The position numbers were made by a program, and so were the translations under genes. DNA of 64,000 bases from Lodderomyces elongisporus (Eukaryota > Ascomycota > Pichiomycetes > Serinales > Debaryomycetaceae). This document shows positions 40,668 through 51,218 of the stretch, piece by piece (the stretch's first letter is position 1; every line of letters begins with the position of its first letter). The DNA is taken from contig NC_083680.1 of the NCBI RefSeq assembly GCF_030384665.1, positions 529,001 to 593,000 of the forward strand. Direction: 5' to 3'. The notes under the pieces were generated by a model. The model worked only from the letters and a program-made list of their open reading frames with translations. It did no database searches and was not told the DNA's origin.

Positions 40668-41975
40668 TTATAGTTCATCCACCAACCTTTCTATTATCGA
40701 AGTAATGCTGGATACGGAAAGCGACAGGATTACCGAACTAGTAACTTCATTTAATGAATTTTTCGTTATTGTCACAGGACTTTTGAATCTTTCCAATGAT
40801 ATGTCACTGGGTAACCCTGTTTCACCCGTTGAAAGACTTTGCACTATTTCAGTAATTTGGCTATGGCTATGGTCATGGCTATGGTCCAAACTATTAGTTA
40901 CAGTATCAATGATACCTTCAATAATTTTGCTCAGAGTCCTTCTAACTGTACCTTGGTTTTCCGCCCCGGTAACACTATTCATAATTGTATCAAGAATACT
41001 TGTTGCGGTAGCCATTGCTACTACTTCCAGACTCTGTTCGGAGTTATTTGCTCTGTCTTTATTCCCTCCAAATAACCAGCCAAAGATATTGAAGATCTTG
41101 AATAAGCTCCAGAACAATATCCTCAATGGTCGTCTCAACACTCTTCGGTAGATCACCCAACAGCAACAGGCCAAAAAAAATCCCATTGCCAAATATATCC
41201 TTTGTCGGTCTGACTTGTCCTGTTTTTCAATAAATTTGACAATCCCCTTGGACTTCCCCAAAAGGTCTCCAAATTTTATAAAGCTTTCATTTAGTCTAGC
41301 AAGGTCCTTTGACTGCTGATCAATACTATCTATGTTGAGTTCCGATTGGAGAACAGAGGTGAGAAGAAGCGAGCGGGATGCTTGAAGAGATGAAGTTATC
41401 TTGGTATTTTGCGCATTGATTTGTGCATTGATTGATGTTGGATTTGCATTTGTATTATTTTTATTTGATCGGTTGGCAAAGAGTTGAGCCTTGGCTTTGT
41501 CCAAAGATTGAGCGCTTTTGCCATTTGTAACTCCACGTGCGTTAGAAAACTGATTATCTTCTCCATGGTCTTGATCCCGTTCTTGGTCTCGTATTTCCTC
41601 TTGTGATGTAGACGGAAGAAGATCAAACTTGACTAGTCTATCTTGATGCAATTTTTCTTGCCTTGTATCATTAATAAATAATTCCATGTCTCGTAGTTTG
41701 GCTTTGAGAGATTCATATTTGAGTTCATAGATTTGTAGACCTGAATTGACCAGCATTGGTCTCCCATACGTGTGTTCTTGTTGTTCCAATTGTTGCTGGA
41801 GGTGAAGTATACGCAAGTAATCTTTGTATGTCAACAAATTATGACTGATTTGGCTGAAAATTGAATCATACGAATCTCTAAATTCATCATCCGGTAGATC
41901 AATGGTTTGGACTAAAGAGTCCAAATTGCCAAATATAGTCAATTGCAATTGACCCAACCTTTCATATAAGCTCAT
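40668..41975 (-). CDS. SEC20: ER Q-SNARE Sec20 with C-terminal VDEL
   Basis: Sec20 works with Ufe1 and Use1 at the ER in fusion of retrograde COPI vesicles, and its N-terminus contacts the Dsl1 tethering complex. The 435-residue protein has a helical N-terminal region (1-110), a low-complexity linker, and a Sec20-type SNARE region (about 190-250, TSSLQASRSLLLTSVLQSEL to LLGKSKGIVKFIEKQDKSDR seen in two parts). A membrane anchor follows near 259-276 (YLAMGFFLACCCWVIYRR). The long tail after it (about 155 residues) would be lumenal and ends LVDEL, a variant of the HDEL retrieval signal that ends S. cerevisiae Sec20. A His-Asp-Ser repeat lies in the tail. It is divergent from NGL2. Confidence 0.9.
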   Translation of the reverse strand: MSLYERLGQLQLTIFGNLDSLVQTIDLPDDEFRDSYDSIFSQISHNLLTYKDYLRILHLQQQLEQQEHTYGRPMLVNSGLQIYELKYESLKAKLRDMELFINDTRQEKLHQDRLVKFDLLPSTSQEEIRDQERDQDHGEDNQFSNARGVTNGKSAQSLDKAKAQLFANRSNKNNTNANPTSINAQINAQNTKITSSLQASRSLLLTSVLQSELNIDSIDQQSKDLARLNESFIKFGDLLGKSKGIVKFIEKQDKSDRQRIYLAMGFFLACCCWVIYRRVLRRPLRILFWSLFKIFNIFGWLFGGNKDRANNSEQSLEVVAMATATSILDTIMNSVTGAENQGTVRRTLSKIIEGIIDTVTNSLDHSHDHSHSQITEIVQSLSTGETGLPSDISLERFKSPVTITKNSLNEVTSSVILSLSVSSITSIIERLVDEL

Positions 41976-42353
41976 GACTGGATTCGAAACGTGCTAATAT
42001 GGAACTAATAATGAGTTGAAAGAAAAACGCTGATAAACCCTTACAATACTTCTCCACAATTTGCTTTTTGTTCCTAATTTTTTTTAACTTTAAATCTTTT
42101 GTTTTCGTGTTTTGTTCGTTATTCGTTGTTTGTTGTCGTTGTCCGATTTGAAATTTGGGTATTGTTGTGTTTTATAGTTTCTCAGTATAGATTTTTTCCT
42201 TCTTTTACAGCCTTTCAGTCTCTTTATAACAAACCTACAAATACAAATACAAACACACACACAATCGTAGACGCTCAGTCTCTCAGTCTCTCTCAGTCTC
42301 TCTCAGTCTCTCTCTCTCTGCTACATTCTTACATTCTTTCTCACCCATTTTTA
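41976..42353. promoter_or_regulatory. Divergent promoter, SEC20 and NGL2
   Basis: A 378-base shared upstream region. The NGL2 leader part has ACAAATACAAAC repeats near 42238-42262 and TCTCTCAG repeats near 42276-42320. The frame of NGL2 is open here but lacks ATG until 42354. Confidence 0.5.
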
Positions 42354-44156
42354 ATGATTGCCAAATTTTTGAAAACTAAATATTTTTGCAATCATTCAGC
42401 AACAATTTTAATTTACCAAATTAGATCCAAAAGATCAATCCGAACCAAGGCGTCCCACATTTCAACAATGACCAAAAAGAAAGGCACAAAAAAATCGATG
42501 GACCCATCGCTACTCACCCCCGAATACATTGCAGAACAGCGACGATTAAGGGAAGAGCGTAAGGCTAAAGAACGAAAAGAAAAAGAAGCTCACGGTGTAT
42601 TCGATGGCCCCGAGCCACAAGAGAAGTTCATTAAACGGCCATTCTTAGCACTACCCAATGAAGTAGGTAATGGCAATGATGAGGTTGGCGAGACTCCAAA
42701 ATTGAGTGTTAAGATAATGAGCTATAACATCCTTGCTCAATGTCTTATTCGAAGATCCTTATTTCCCACCAATGGCAAAATCCTCAAATGGTACATCCGA
42801 AAAGAGATATTATTGGCAGAGTTGCGATGGTATGATCCAGATATTTTATGTTTACAAGAATGTGACAAGTTGCAATTCCATAATTTTTGGCAAAGCGAAT
42901 TAGCCAAGCTGGGCTACGAATGTAAATTCCATAGATACAATACTAAAAACCACGGTCTTGTTATTGCTTACAAAACCGAAATTTTTTTAATCAAGCATCA
43001 AAGCTTTATAAAATATGATCAAGATGTTAAACCATTGAAAGCTAATTGTAAAGCAGGCGAAGCCAGCGAAGTAAACCAAGATTGTGACAGAGTGGAATTA
43101 CCCCCAGCAAGGATCCAAACCAAAAATGTCGGGTTTATGTGTTATCTAGAATTCAAACAAAGCGTATTAGAAAGATTCCCATATTTAAAACAAAGAAATG
43201 GCGTGATTATAGGCACAACACATGCCTTCTGGCATCCCTTTGGAACATATGATAGAACAAGACAAATGTATATAATTCTTCACAAGTTTAGAGAATTCCA
43301 CCACACCATGCAAGTTTTATCAAAGAACAAGTTTCCATTCTATTCCTTTTTTACTGGAGACTTGAACTCAGAGCCCTTTGATGCACCATACTTGTCACTC
43401 GTGGAAAAACCTGTTTCGTATGAGGGACAAGTTAAAAATGTTTTGGGATGTTCATTAAGTTACGTATACTCTTCAGATCGTGACTTGGATGAAAGTGAAG
43501 ACGAAATCCCAGAAGGAGCAGAACATGTAGAAGAGCAGAAAAATGGTAGAGAGGAGGAGAAGAAGGAGGAGGAGAAGGAGGAGGAGAAGGAAGAGAAGGA
43601 AGATGCAGCAGCAGCAGCTGAAGATTCAAATGATTCACTGACAGAACTGGCAAATACTTTAGGCATTAACGAAGATAATTTATCTCAAACGCCCGATCTG
43701 GAAAGAGACTCTCGAGAAATTGAACGATTGCAAAATCCAGATACTCCTGAACCATCCAAGTTTGAACCCACTGAAAAGCAAGATCGAATGATGCAACAAT
43801 TGGCTGATGCTCATAATGATCTCCCGTTGCGGGCTATTTCCCTCTATTCAGCTGGCTATTCACTGGTACATCCCGATAATGCACAAAATTGTCGAAACGA
43901 GCCAGAGTTTTCCAATTGGGTGGATAAATGGGTTGGAATGTTAGACTACATCTTGATGATTGTCCCATGGAACAAACAACAAGATACTAGAAAAATTGAT
44001 ACACCGCAGGATTTAGAGAAACACAATGTAAAAATTAAAAAGCTATTAAAGCTACCTAAACCAAAAGAAATGGGACCAAAGCCAAATGGACAGCCTAGAT
44101 TGTACCAGTATCCATCTGACCATCTATGTATCATGGCAGAAATTGAACTATTATAG
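42354..44156 (+). CDS. NGL2: Ngl2-type Ccr4-like endonuclease/exonuclease
   Basis: This is a member of the exonuclease-endonuclease-phosphatase (EEP) family like S. cerevisiae Ngl2, which trims the 3' end of 5.8S rRNA. Catalytic motifs are visible: MSYNILAQ (metal site Asn), LCLQECDK (metal-binding Glu), TKNHGLVIAY, FTGDLNSEP (catalytic Asp and Asn) and SDHLCIMAEIEL (catalytic Asp-His). An acidic EEEKEE insert lies in the second half. The first in-frame ATG (42354) gives 600 residues and a basic, mitochondria-like N-terminus (MIAKFLKTKYF). The second (42468) gives 562 residues starting MTKKKGTKKS, more like nuclear/cytosolic Ngl2, and has the better initiation context. Ngl1 or Ngl3 identity is less likely but not excluded. 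Confidence 0.88.
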   Translation: MIAKFLKTKYFCNHSATILIYQIRSKRSIRTKASHISTMTKKKGTKKSMDPSLLTPEYIAEQRRLREERKAKERKEKEAHGVFDGPEPQEKFIKRPFLALPNEVGNGNDEVGETPKLSVKIMSYNILAQCLIRRSLFPTNGKILKWYIRKEILLAELRWYDPDILCLQECDKLQFHNFWQSELAKLGYECKFHRYNTKNHGLVIAYKTEIFLIKHQSFIKYDQDVKPLKANCKAGEASEVNQDCDRVELPPARIQTKNVGFMCYLEFKQSVLERFPYLKQRNGVIIGTTHAFWHPFGTYDRTRQMYIILHKFREFHHTMQVLSKNKFPFYSFFTGDLNSEPFDAPYLSLVEKPVSYEGQVKNVLGCSLSYVYSSDRDLDESEDEIPEGAEHVEEQKNGREEEKKEEEKEEEKEEKEDAAAAAEDSNDSLTELANTLGINEDNLSQTPDLERDSREIERLQNPDTPEPSKFEPTEKQDRMMQQLADAHNDLPLRAISLYSAGYSLVHPDNAQNCRNEPEFSNWVDKWVGMLDYILMIVPWNKQQDTRKIDTPQDLEKHNVKIKKLLKLPKPKEMGPKPNGQPRLYQYPSDHLCIMAEIELL

Positions 44157-44461
44157 AAAAGACCCTTGAACGATTTATAAACGTCAATAAAAGTCTTTAT
44201 TTCACAATTCTTTTCTTTCCATTTTTTTCACAATTTGTTTTTTTGCGCAAATGCTCAATTGATCCTTTGTATTGTAACTCAATGTCTTCATTTTTTTTTT
44301 AAATCTTTTTGTCTTCACCGCACAAACACACATACATGTACATTATTACACACTGGTTCACTCTCTTTAAAGAAAAGATTCCGATAAAGAAAACGACTTG
44401 TAAAACAAAAATTGCTCTCTCCATATGCACTTTTTTTCTAAATCCTTCCATGCTTTTGAAG
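44157..44461. other. Convergent 3' region, NGL2 and MOB1
   Basis: A/T-rich tail-to-tail spacer of 305 bases. No gene is seen. Confidence 0.6.
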
Positions 44462-45088
44462 CTAACGGTTCAACATAGTATCGACCAAATCCTCCAATGG
44501 TCCATAGTCCCTCCTACTGATCAAGTTGAACTCATTTGCCAATAACACATAGTGTTTCAAACTGGTATTTAAGTGGCTCTGTAATCCCAATTCGCTAATC
44601 TCATGGAAATGATGGCAATAAATATGCGCATAAATTCTGAATAATCTCTTGAAAATTGTCTTGACCAAGTTTGGAAATTGTTGAGGAAATGGAGCTCCAA
44701 TCTTGGAAGGGAAAATATTATCATTATCAAAAAAATTTTGCACCCAATTCATCAAGTTCTCAATGTATTCACACGCAGGCAAAGAGACAGGTCTTTTGGG
44801 CAGTATTTGCATTTGCAGGGTACTCCCATCTACAGCCTGCACCGGGTTCGAATCTTGCCATAAATATTCATATTCTTCGGTAGCAATCATTCTAGGACAT
44901 GTCAAAGGTGAACAAAATTCAGTTATAGCACCATAAAGCATATTAATCTGGTTATAAAAATCAACAACGTGGATAGCAAGCCACTCATTGAGATCTTCAT
45001 CTTTAGGTAATTTAACAGCTTGAATCAATGCATTATCCGAACCCAAGGTTTGTTCCGCATAGTTTCTGATATCCCGGTGTGTAGAAAC

Positions 45089-45121
<33 letters not shown>

Positions 45122-45382
45122 TTGCTGTTGCTGTTGTTGTTGTTGCAGCGGCAGCAGCAGTTGGTTGAAGTTGTTGAAGTTGTTGTTTGCGATAGTCGGC
45201 GCTTTGTTTATAGTTTGGTATTCATAAGGGTTATTAGACTGATTAAGTTGTGACAGATAGTTTTGATTATTTTGTGGGGAGCTCGTAGCTAGTTGAGGAC
45301 TCGATGTAGGTGAAGACTGCTTGAGCTTAAAGCCTCTTGTTGAACGTAGTGAATGTGTATTGAAGTTCTGAAATAATGCCAT
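44462..45382 (-). CDS. MOB1: Mob1, activator of Dbf2-family kinases
   Basis: Mob1 binds and activates the NDR-family kinase Dbf2/Dbf20 in the mitotic exit network and cytokinesis. This 306-residue protein begins [19 protein letters not shown], matching the Mob1 N-terminus (S. cerevisiae MSFLQNF...RSTRGFK). After a Gln tract comes the Mob domain: [38 protein letters not shown] in part, and the zinc-site motifs CSPLTCPRM and [10 protein letters not shown]. It ends [13 protein letters not shown]. cerevisiae MOB1 has an intron near its start; here the frame is continuous from the ATG at 45382. The Gln tract is about 20 residues and likely variable between strains. It is divergent from NAB3. Confidence 0.93.
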
Positions 45383-46038
45383 CTTAAGATTGACTATTTG
45401 CACTTGAATATGGAAGATCTGTTTAGAATAAAAAGGCCAAAGCAAGAGAACAGATTATTAAAGTCCTTGCAAATAAGTAAGATAGAAATATAGTATGGTT
45501 TGGTTTGAACAACGGAGGGAAAGAAGCAAGAGTAAACGTAAGAAGAAGAAGAAGAAGAAGAAGTATGATTTGGATTTTGAGAGAGTTTCATGATGTTTTG
45601 GCTTTGCCTGTATTGGTACTCATTATGTATAAATTACGTAAGCTCTATTGTTCCAGTGATCTGCTACAAAACTCGCTACCAATTGAATTGAAATTCACAA
45701 ACAATACTCTTTTTTCTTTTTCTTTTTCTTTTTTTTCTTCTTTTTTTTTTCTTTTAATTATTTAAAACACTCGAAATCGAACATAAAATCACCAGTTACC
45801 CCATTCTCTTCCCAATTCATTTTTTTTTCCTTCTTTGACAACGAGCAGAAAACTTCACGCTAGTTTAATTAGCCTGAACCCAAGACTTTGACCATTAGTC
45901 ATTATTGTTCTATCTGTTTTATTTTTTTTAATCAAGTAGCTAACGGAAAAGTGGTACATTTTGTGATTTTAAATTTTCTTTTCCATTGATTTCCTCAAAA
46001 TACAGAAATTAAAAAAGGAAAAATCAAAACCGACTACA
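45383..46038. promoter_or_regulatory. Divergent promoter region, MOB1 and NAB3
   Basis: A 656-base region with a GAA array (45541-45563), T/C tracts near 45710-45755, and an A-rich NAB3 leader. No specific site was recognised and no gene is seen. Confidence 0.5.
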
Positions 46039-47462
46039 ATGGAAGTAAGTCCAATATCATTGAGTAAGAAGAAGAAAAAGACTGCAGATGCCAGTGATTC
46101 TGTTGGTCATTCTGAAGTTCACATTGACGCAGTTACGGGTACTGGGGACAATGCGCAAGAGCCAAGTAGTAATGTTGACCAGCTATCAAGTGCCCCAAAC
46201 AAAGTAGAATACACCGACGAATTGAATAAATTGGGTAGTCCAAACAGTGGTGATGTCCAAAAAGTTGGTTTTGAAAAAGATTCTGAAGCAGAAAGTAAGA
46301 ATTATGCTTTGTCTTTTGAGACTGATGTAAATCAAGCAAAATCGGTACAAACCAACGAAAGCGACGACGATCTGAACGATACCGCATCAGTAGGCAATGA
46401 TGATTTGGTGGAGCGTGAAGATGTCTCCTCAGTAGATATTGTTGACAATAACAATGATAAAGGAGAAGAAGAAAATCATGAAGAAGAACACGAAGAAGAT
46501 GACGATGATTATGATCCCGAGAGTTTAGATGATTTGGTGACGGCAAAATCCAAATCTGTGACACCAATAGTAAAAACTGTAAGGTTCAAGGAGGGCCGAG
46601 AAGAAATCGAGCCTAGCCCCAATGGTAGTGAAGAAGATATCAGATTAGGCAATGATGATAATGATGAAGATGAAGAAGATGATGATGATCATAGTAATGA
46701 AGATAAATACGAGGGTGGCAAAGGCAATAAATCGATATTGTCATCATCGCCAGAAATTGTAGCCTCGTCAAACGCACCACCCTCTTCTTCAGAGCAAAGT
46801 GGACAGAGTAGAGAGATGCAAATGATTAAGGACTTGTATGATACTGTACTTTTGGCCGAAACTGAGAAAAACCCCAACTTTGGTAGTTTGTCACCATTTG
46901 AGCAGTCACAAATTCTTCTGAAGGAAATGGAGATTAAGTGTGCAGAACTCCAGGATTCTTTTAACAACTACGATCAAGTATACTCTTACAATAAACCATC
47001 AAGCAACATAAGAAATTCCATTCCACTAATACCAGTTAATGAATTTTGCCGTCGTCCTAACATAACAATCTCACCAACTAGAGAAGAAGAATCAGAATAC
47101 AAGGAATTCATTGAACGTGAAAACCGTTTTACAAGATTGCAAGACTGGGACGACTATCCTGACAAACTGAGACTATTTGTAGGTAATTTACCGGCAAACA
47201 CCATTTCCAAGCGAGATTTGTTTCGTATATTCAACAAGTATGGCGAGGTTGAGCAAGTGCTTATCAAAGGTGGTTATGGGTTTGTACAATTCAAGACCGC
47301 TGATGCTTGCGCCGACTGTGTTAAAGGCGAGAGTAATGTTCCATTACATAATAAATACTTGAGATTTGATCCGTCAAAGCCGTTAAAACCCAAGGCAGCC
47401 AGTCACAGAGATGCAAATAACGCCTCTATAGCTTTAGACGGAAGAGGGCGTGAAAGAGAAGC

Positions 47463-47498
<36 letters not shown>

Positions 47499-49011
47499 GC
47501 ACGAGAATGAAAAAGATAGTACAGCCCAGAAAGTAGATGACCCGGAAAAAGGAGACATAGAAGAAGAAGAAGAAGAAGAAGAAGATGAAGATGATGAAAC
47601 AAGCACTCGAAAAAAACAGAAATTAAATCGTGATTGTATTATCGTGATAACTGATAAATCATCAATTTCTTTTGTTCGCAGAGTGCAAAAGGCTATTGCC
47701 AATGCTCGTGTTACATTCGATCTAGAAGATGTGGCACAACAGGATCTAAGCGACGTTTTGAGCGAGGCAGCATACTCAGGTGTTCTTGGTGTATGTGTTG
47801 TGAAGGAGAATAAGGTGGATGTACAGACGTACGAGGAAAACGACGAAGGCGAAATCAAATTTGACGAATATGCTGATATCGAGCCTGAGGAGGCTAGTGA
47901 AGTATTGAAAGCTGCAAAACATCAGCAATATGGCGACAATCTACCAGCATACGAATTTGCCGATTCTAAACAGCTAAATACTGCTCAGAAAGATCGAAAT
48001 GAGAATCAGCGCAACAATCAAGCTCATTTTGGTCGTAAAAACCAAATGGACAGACAACAGAAGCACAGTCGTGGCGATCGAAACCATGATAGTGGTTTTA
48101 AACAGAATCATAATCAAGATTGGAAGCAAAACCACGACCAATTTCTGCAATACTCAAACCCGCAGCAACAATATCCTCTGTTTTCTAGTGTTCCAAGTGT
48201 TTCAGGTGTTGCTGTTGGTCCAAACTCAATGTATGCTTCATCTGTATCTGCCATGCCTGCCCAGAATATGCAGCCCCTGCTGGCTTTCCAATTTGGCTCA
48301 CCACAGATAGCGCCATCTTTTAATCAGTTTGGATCACAGCCTCATACTCAACCTGACTCGAATAACTTGATGCAGATGTTGCAAGGACTAAATCCAAGTC
48401 AAGTTCAAAGTATGATTAGCATCTTGCAACAACAAAATCCGCAAGAGACTACTTCGTTCATTGCTCCTCAACAGCAACCAGCGCAACCACAAACATATAG
48501 TCAGCCTATAACACAATCGGCTCATCGACCAATGCAACCAATGCAACCTATGCAACCACAACCACAGCCATATAGCCAGTCTACAACGCAACCAGTGCAA
48601 TTACAACCTTATGGTCAGTCTCCGCCACAACCTCAACCTTATGGACAAGTTCCAAAGATAAATTACAATGAGGGTGGCCATATTGGACGTCGGGGCGATA
48701 GTAGAGGAGGACGGAGACCGTCTGGACCCAAGCGCCAAAACCATCGTCGTAACAACTATGGTGGAACCTTAAATGGGCAACTACCATACGGAAATGTACC
48801 ACCACCCAGCTATGGAGGAATAGGAGGAAGTAACAGTGCCGGATACCAACATCCCCGGAAACAACAGGAGGAGTTTCTAAAGCAGCAAAAACAAAAACAA
48901 AATCAGCAGCAACAACAACAACTACAACAGCAACAACAGTCACCTCAAGATCAAGCAAATGCTTTACTTTCTCACCTACAACAGGGGTTGAACCCATACT
49001 CACAACAGTAA
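46039..49011 (+). CDS. NAB3: Nab3, RNA-binding termination factor
   Basis: Nab3 with Nrd1 and Sen1 terminates short noncoding transcripts by recognising UCUU-type RNA motifs. The 990-residue protein has a long acidic N-terminus (to about residue 250) and a single RRM near residues 375-445 (LRLFVGNLPANTISKRDLF, GGYGFVQFKTADACADC). A Gln tract and acidic block follow, then a second conserved region (CIIVITDKSSISFVRRVQKA). The C-terminus is Gln/Pro-rich (repeats of MQP and QPYSQ, final poly-Gln), the part that in S. cerevisiae Nab3 is prion-like and helps self-assembly. It is longer than the 802-residue S. cerevisiae protein. Order of domains matches the family well. Confidence 0.92.
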
Positions 49012-49517
49012 TATCGGTAATCTAGTCGTTTCACTTATTTGATCCTGAATACTTTTAATCTGAAAAAGAAAAAGTGTTTAATTTGGAGCTAATCGCAGCA
49101 AATGCGGCTAACAATAAATTGTGCCAATGTTGGTTCTTAACACTTTCTGTTATTGTTATTGTTTTTTATTTTTATTTTTTTTTTTGCTAAACTGACTTTC
49201 AAATTGATTCAAATGGGAATTCTATATTTCCATCTGGTTTTTTATTCTCTTAAATCTTATTTGTCTGTTAGATGGTGCAGACGTATACAAGTACATTTTT
49301 ATTTACTGCAAAAAAGACATGATATCTATTCATATACAAATTCACTACAAAACAACCGATATTCTCATTAATTGTTGTTATTGTTGTTCTTTCTTTGTTG
49401 TTTATGCAGATTTCGATTACGAATTCAAATCCAAATCCGAAACCGGGTTCGATTTCTGATCCGATCTTTGTCTTTTTTCTTTCTTTTTTGGTTCTTTTTC
49501 TGTAATCATACTCAGTC
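49012..49517. other. Convergent 3' region, NAB3 and CDC37
   Basis: Tail-to-tail spacer with T-rich stretches and a TTGTT array near 49373-49392. GGGTTCGATTT near 49445 resembles a Pol III B box but lacks tRNA context. No gene is seen. Confidence 0.6.
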
Positions 49518-51218
49518 CTAATCGACTATATCGTTAGTATCCGTTTGTTGTTCAGATACATTTGATATAGCGTCACCTGTTTTAGTAAAGTGATCAGCGT
49601 GCTCCTGCTCATTGTATTCTTTTTTCAATTCTTCAAATTCCTGTTCATCTTCCAAGTAACCACTGACACCAATTGCACCACATTCGTTAAAAATTTCCAA
49701 AATCTTTTCGGCATCTTCCACTTTTAATTTAGCAAACTCCTTGTTCACTTCATCAAGACTTTGAGTCATGATTGCCCTTTGAAACTCTACTGGTAATTTT
49801 GTTTTAAAAATTTCGTATTCTTGCGTACCTTCTTCAGGTATATTGACCGATAAAGTAGTGTTTTCATCCAAAGCACGTAATTGAATCAAGGCTTCTTCGT
49901 CGTTTCCATCACCTTCTGTATTTGCTGCTGCAGCACGCTCCTCTTGTTCTTGTTTAATGATTTTACACCTTTGAATAATATGGTTTACAGTATTTGTGAA
50001 CTCTTCATTGAAAAACGCTTGCATTTTTTCTTCACTTTGGAATTTACTAAAGAATAACTTGATAGCACGGATGGTATCATCGCGGGATGTGTTGGACCCT
50101 TTCAATTGCACAATATATTGCAAAATGAGTGCCTGGTGCACAATCTGCTTCAAGCGTGTAGTATTTCCCTCCAATTGAGCATCGAATGCTGACATCATCA
50201 ATGCATCCTTCTGCTGCTCAGTGCAGATCTTGGTGTGTTTTATGAGGAAGTCTGCGGAATCGGATAAACTCGTCGTTGGTAATTTACCAAACTTTTCAGT
50301 CTCCGGTTTAAGTTCCAACTCGTCTAGTATATCCGCCTCAGATTTCTCGCCTGTAGAAACCTGAGCTGTTCTGGAAGAGGATGACGACTGAGATGACGCA
50401 GATGGCACAGATGACGCAGATGACGCAGATGACGCAGATGGTGCAGATGACGCAGATGGTGCAGCGTTACCCAAAGTTCTTGATGATGTATTAACAGTTT
50501 CGCTGGCTGTGACTGTTTCCTTTTTGGTGGGTTTATTTTGATCCTTGACGTTCCTCTTCCCTTTCTGGCCGTCATCATCATCTTCTTCTTCATCGCCTTT
50601 ATCTTTATTCATAAAAGATCGATCAAACCCAGTGTGTAAGTCGTCGCTTACAATCAATTGGGCTTTTTGGTACAAAAGGTCGTCCAATTTAATTGTTTGT
50701 TTGCTCATAACATCATCGATCTTGGCTCTATGCTCTTTCAAGTATTCTACTAATTTAAATCCGTCAGTCTTTGCATCTGGATGATCGTCCTTGATTTGTA
50801 TAAGCAAGTCCTCAATCATCTCGTTGTAGCAGGGCGTATTTTCTGTCTCCTCTGGCTCAAAATGCAAATCCTTTAATCCTTTTCTCAAAGTGTCGCCCTT
50901 TTCTTTGATGAGCTTTTCATAGTTGAACTTCTCCTTAGGGTCAAACTTGGCATCAAGAGTTTTCATGACCACCTCATTTTCCAAAAACTGTTCAGGTTTG
51001 AGTTGTTCAGTCAAGTATTCTACTCTAGTGTTTAGTTTTGCATACATGGTTAATTGCACCAAGATTGATTTGATTTCAATGTTTCGTTGAGCCCGCTTCT
51101 CGTGAATATCCCTTTGCTTCCATTTAATGAAGGATTTCTTATCCACATTTGGATGCACCTCAATATCCGAATCATCAGAGATTTCAATCTTGTCCCATTT
51201 AGAGTAGTCAATTGGCAT
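49518..51218 (-). CDS. CDC37: Hsp90 co-chaperone Cdc37
   Basis: Cdc37 recruits protein kinases to Hsp90. The 566-residue protein begins MPIDYSKWDKIEISDDSDIEVHPN, the diagnostic kinase-binding N-terminus. Ser14 and Ser17, the CK2 sites needed for function in S. cerevisiae, are both kept. A coiled-coil region follows, and the middle Hsp90-binding domain is visible from about residue 315 (FLIKHTKICTEQQKDALMMS). An Ala-Pro-Ser repeat (about 250-280), encoded by 9-base units, sits in the linker between the two domains. The overall length is near the S. cerevisiae protein (506) plus this repeat. The C-terminus is acidic. Confidence 0.95.
   Translation of the reverse strand: MPIDYSKWDKIEISDDSDIEVHPNVDKKSFIKWKQRDIHEKRAQRNIEIKSILVQLTMYAKLNTRVEYLTEQLKPEQFLENEVVMKTLDAKFDPKEKFNYEKLIKEKGDTLRKGLKDLHFEPEETENTPCYNEMIEDLLIQIKDDHPDAKTDGFKLVEYLKEHRAKIDDVMSKQTIKLDDLLYQKAQLIVSDDLHTGFDRSFMNKDKGDEEEDDDDGQKGKRNVKDQNKPTKKETVTASETVNTSSRTLGNAAPSASSAPSASSASSASSVPSASSQSSSSSRTAQVSTGEKSEADILDELELKPETEKFGKLPTTSLSDSADFLIKHTKICTEQQKDALMMSAFDAQLEGNTTRLKQIVHQALILQYIVQLKGSNTSRDDTIRAIKLFFSKFQSEEKMQAFFNEEFTNTVNHIIQRCKIIKQEQEERAAAANTEGDGNDEEALIQLRALDENTTLSVNIPEEGTQEYEIFKTKLPVEFQRAIMTQSLDEVNKEFAKLKVEDAEKILEIFNECGAIGVSGYLEDEQEFEELKKEYNEQEHADHFTKTGDAISNVSEQQTDTNDIVD
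50383..50464. repeat. 9-base tandem repeat within CDC37
   Basis: Imperfect units of GATGACGCA code for Ser-Ala-Ser style tripeptides in the Cdc37 linker; the frame is preserved on unit change. Confidence 0.8.

Noticed and set aside
42099..42353. 85 extra N-terminal codons of NGL2
   Set aside because: No ATG until 42354; the stretch is repeat-like leader sequence.
44845..44855. GGGTTCGAATC resembling a tRNA B box
   Set aside because: It lies inside the MOB1 coding region in a conserved-length segment, with no A box or acceptor stem around it.
49444..49456. GGGTTCGATTT resembling a tRNA B box between NAB3 and CDC37
   Set aside because: The bases flanking the loop do not pair as a T stem and no tRNA body is found.
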